From: Caulobacter henricii
GTDB taxonomy: Bacteria; Pseudomonadota; Alphaproteobacteria; Caulobacterales; Caulobacteraceae
NCBI RefSeq assembly: GCF_001414055.1
Contig: NZ_CP013002.1
Span: 3,720,001 to 3,784,000, forward strand
Direction: 5' to 3'
DNA: 64,000 nucleotides
A program made the position numbers and the translations under genes. Shown one piece after another: positions 62,083 to 64,000 of this stretch; within the stretch, counting starts at the first letter, position 1; the number at the start of each line of letters is the position of its first letter. The notes below the pieces were generated by a model, which had not been told where the DNA came from, did not search any database, and worked only from the letters and a program-made list of their open reading frames with translations.

Positions 62083-63053
62083 TCCGGCGGTGAGGTCACC
62101 GTGGCCCCGGTTGCCTTCAGCTGGTCCAGCACGCCATTGGCCGGAAGCAGGACAGCCAGGTCGACCACCGCCACCGTAACGCCCGGACGGCTCAGGGCGC
62201 TCGACAAGGCACCCGCCGACTGGCCGATCTGCTGCTCCAGAAGCTTGCCGCCCCCGGGTGATCGCAGCAGGCAGCGCTGGGCGGCACTGGCCGAATAGCG
62301 GGCGCGGACGCTGGCCAGATCGCCCCGCGCCCAGTCGAAACCGATCGTGGTGGGCCGGCCGCCGTCATATTCCAGCTCGTCCAGAGCATCGCGCAGACAG
62401 GCCAGCTGGGCGTCCCTCGACAGCTTGCCGGCGGCGCTGACCACCGCGCTCATGCGGTACTGGCCCATGGCCTTGATCCGGACCTTGCGGGCCCTCGCCA
62501 TCCGCTCGATCGTGCTGACCGGCTTGGCTTCGGAGAGCCCGGCAGCCTGGCGGAAGTCCGACAGCAGCAGGAAACCGGCGATGGCTGGCTGCCAGCCCTT
62601 GTACTCGCCGGCGCCTTTCTTCGCCCGGGTGCGGCCCGAAATGAAGCGGGCCTTCAGGTCAGGGGGCAAGCCATCCTCCAACCTTTCGCCCAGGCCCTGA
62701 CGCAGACCGGCGCCGCCTTTCAGAACGAAGCCCGCGATCTGGCCCGGACCGACCGAGGCCCTGGGCGGGATCAGCAGCAGATCGGCCTGGTCCAGAGCCC
62801 GCTCCAGGCGCGGGCTTTTCCAGGCCAGTTGATGGGGCAGGGGAACGGCGGAGCCGACCACATAGAGCCGGGCCTCGCCCTTCTGGACCAGCCAGACGGC
62901 CGGTCCGGGTGCCCGGGCCACGACCAGAAGTTCCTCAACCACGGCACTGCCGGGATCTTCCGGGGCGAGGCCAGGCTCAACGGTCTGGGCGTGGGCGACG
63001 GCTGACAGCGCGAAAAACACGATCGCGGTGAGAGTGGACTTCACGGACGCCAT
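62079..63053 (-). CDS. TraB/GumN-family secreted protein
   Basis: A 324-residue protein with a signal peptide (LTAIVFFALSAVAHAQ). The mature N-terminus WLVQKGEARLYVVGSAVPLPHQLAWKSP resembles GumN/TraB proteins (gelatinase-like EreA/TraB fold), though the usual GxxH motif is degenerate here (VVGSAVPLP). The rest is helical with FLLLSDFRQAAGLSEAKPVSTIERMAR. Function in most bacteria unknown. Start at 63053 gives a normal signal peptide. Confidence 0.72.
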   Translation of the reverse strand: MASVKSTLTAIVFFALSAVAHAQTVEPGLAPEDPGSAVVEELLVVARAPGPAVWLVQKGEARLYVVGSAVPLPHQLAWKSPRLERALDQADLLLIPPRASVGPGQIAGFVLKGGAGLRQGLGERLEDGLPPDLKARFISGRTRAKKGAGEYKGWQPAIAGFLLLSDFRQAAGLSEAKPVSTIERMARARKVRIKAMGQYRMSAVVSAAGKLSRDAQLACLRDALDELEYDGGRPTTIGFDWARGDLASVRARYSASAAQRCLLRSPGGGKLLEQQIGQSAGALSSALSRPGVTVAVVDLAVLLPANGVLDQLKATGATVTSPPD

Positions 63054-63080
63054 GTCACCTTCGCAGTCAACAAACTCAAT

Positions 63081-63124
63081 CCTGTCATCCCGGATAGCCT
63101 CTGCGAGGCTTCCGGGATGACAGG
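63081..63124. repeat. 44-base near-perfect hairpin between TraB/GumN and M3 peptidase genes
   Basis: CCTGTCATCCCGGA (63081-63094) pairs with TCCGGGATGACAGG (63111-63124), and AGCCTC/GAGGCT (63096-63101 with 63105-63110) continues the stem to a TGC loop; one base is unpaired. CTTTT follows. A degenerate relative (GTCGTCCCGGATC..GGGGATGACAGG) sits at 38075-38115. It acts as an end-of-transcript structure and belongs to a dispersed repeat family. Confidence 0.8.
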
Positions 63125-63147
63125 CTTTTGGGCTCTGAGTGCGGAGC

Positions 63148-64000
63148 CTAGGCTCCCGGCGGCACCGGGAAGCCACGGTTGCGCATCAGGGCACCGATCT
63201 TCACGTCGCGGCCGCGGAAGGCCTTGAACTGGTCGACCGGATCGACCGAGTTGCCCTTGGACATGATGGTGGCGATCAGCCTCTGGCCGGTGGGCTTGTC
63301 GTAGAAGCCGCCAGGGGCCTCCTTGAAGGCCTCGGCGACATCCGCCGTCAGGGTGTCGGACCACAGATAGCTGTAATAGCCCGCCGAATAGCCGTCGCCG
63401 GAGAAGACGTGGCCAAATTGCGGGGTGCGATGGCGCATGACGATCTCCTTGGGCATGCCCAGCTTCGTCAGCTCATCGCGCTCGAAGGCGTCCGGGTCGA
63501 TGGCGACGTCACCGGCCAAGTGCAGCTTCATGTCGATCAGGGCGCTGGCCAGATATTCGGTGGTGTCGAAGCCCTGGTTGAAGGTGTCGGCCGCCTTGAT
63601 CTTGTCCACCAGGGCCAGGGGGATCGGCTCCCCGGTCTTGTAGTGGACGCAGAACTTGCTCAGCACCTGCGGGGTCGGCAGCCAGTGCTCGTTCAGCTGG
63701 CTGGGGAACTCCACATAGTCGCGGGCGACATTGGTGCCCGACACCGACGGATAGGTGGCATTGGCGTTGAGGCCATGGATGGCGTGGCCAAACTCGTGGA
63801 ACAGGGTGGTGGCGTCGTCCCAGGAGATCAGCACCGGCTCGCCCGGCGCACCCTTGATGAAGTTGGAATTGTTGGAGACGATCGTGGTGATCTCGCCCCG
63901 GAACCGCTCCTGGGTCCGGTAGGCGTTCATCCACGCGCCCGAGCGCTTGCCCGGCCGGGCATAGGGATCGAAGTACCACAGTCCCACATGCTTGCCGGCG
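63148..64000 (-). CDS. M3-family oligopeptidase (Dcp/oligopeptidase A type), C-terminal part
   Basis: The frame runs off the right edge; 283 residues of the C-terminal end are present. The zinc motif is TTLFHEFGHAIHGL, with the third ligand in DYVEFPSQLNEHW. YFDPYARPGKRSGAWM precedes it and FGHVFSGDGYSAGYYSYLWSDTL follows, both standard for M3 peptidyl-dipeptidases. It cleaves short peptides. Whether it is secreted cannot be judged because its N-terminus is outside the window. Confidence 0.93.
   Translation of the reverse strand, partial: AGKHVGLWYFDPYARPGKRSGAWMNAYRTQERFRGEITTIVSNNSNFIKGAPGEPVLISWDDATTLFHEFGHAIHGLNANATYPSVSGTNVARDYVEFPSQLNEHWLPTPQVLSKFCVHYKTGEPIPLALVDKIKAADTFNQGFDTTEYLASALIDMKLHLAGDVAIDPDAFERDELTKLGMPKEIVMRHRTPQFGHVFSGDGYSAGYYSYLWSDTLTADVAEAFKEAPGGFYDKPTGQRLIATIMSKGNSVDPVDQFKAFRGRDVKIGALMRNRGFPVPPGA

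Overview
The window is a 64 kb, GC-rich chromosomal stretch of an alphaproteobacterium, almost certainly a Caulobacter. The strongest evidence is a crescentin gene (creS, 58624-60000), a protein known only from Caulobacter and close relatives. Further support comes from a gene matching the holdfast acyltransferase HfsK (52406-53500), ccmABCDG-type cytochrome maturation genes, many ATGA stop/start overlaps and DUF families common in the order. Gene density is high. I see no tRNA, rRNA, CRISPR array or complete prophage.

Layout. 1-6.6 kb: sugar-nucleotide and surface-polysaccharide metabolism (3' end of a mannose-1-phosphate guanylyltransferase, an AGE-family sugar isomerase, a HAD phosphatase, an RmlD-type reductase, a transaldolase-like aldolase, a DegT-type sugar aminotransferase), with an MscS channel. 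6.6-17.2 kb: a hybrid histidine kinase, an ATP-dependent DNA ligase with its MBL-fold exonuclease partner nearby, three hotdog thioesterases, an HDAC-like deacetylase, tesB, a solo ORF6N gene flanked by a duplicated tesB tail, and a Nudix hydrolase. 17.2-20 kb: ffh-rpsP-rimM. 20-30 kb: mdh, a MaoC hydratase and a CitE-type lyase (possibly C4/C5 acyl-CoA chemistry), plus small conserved proteins. 30.3-30.75 kb: a gene-free stretch holding two related, tandem, terminator-ended units that look like sibling small RNAs. 30.8-38 kb: acnA divergent from ccmAB-(Spy-like)-ccmCDG. 38-47 kb: a MarR-type regulator, yciB, ftsY, a TRIC-type channel, a TerB/TerC group with structured leaders, mtaB, an SDR and dapF. 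47-54 kb: a potassium-channel-like protein, two tandem S9 prolyl oligopeptidases and hfsK. 54-58.4 kb: a His-rich PadR repressor with an AT-rich operator region, then oxyR divergent from ahpCF. 58.6-64 kb: creS, a secreted SRPBCC protein, a LysN-like aminotransferase, a TraB/GumN protein and the 3' part of an M3 oligopeptidase.

How the parts work together: the SRP targeting pathway is represented by both GTPases (Ffh and FtsY, in separate operons). Cytochrome c maturation has its haem-export and thioreduction half here but not ccmEFH. OxyR-AhpC-AhpF form a self-contained peroxide-defence unit. CreS and HfsK tie the region to cell shape and surface attachment.

The most unusual signals are not protein genes: (1) the tandem sRNA-like pair at 30317-30743, each with a C-rich anti-Shine-Dalgarno tract just before an intrinsic terminator; (2) the approximately 0.87 kb ORF6N unit bracketed by a near-perfect duplicate of the last 30-odd bases of tesB; (3) two structured leaders in the terB-terC group, a 19-bp stem with a C-rich loop before terB and a three-segment alternative hairpin before terC that can hide its ribosome binding site. 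All functional claims are inferred from sequence by eye; no database search was run.
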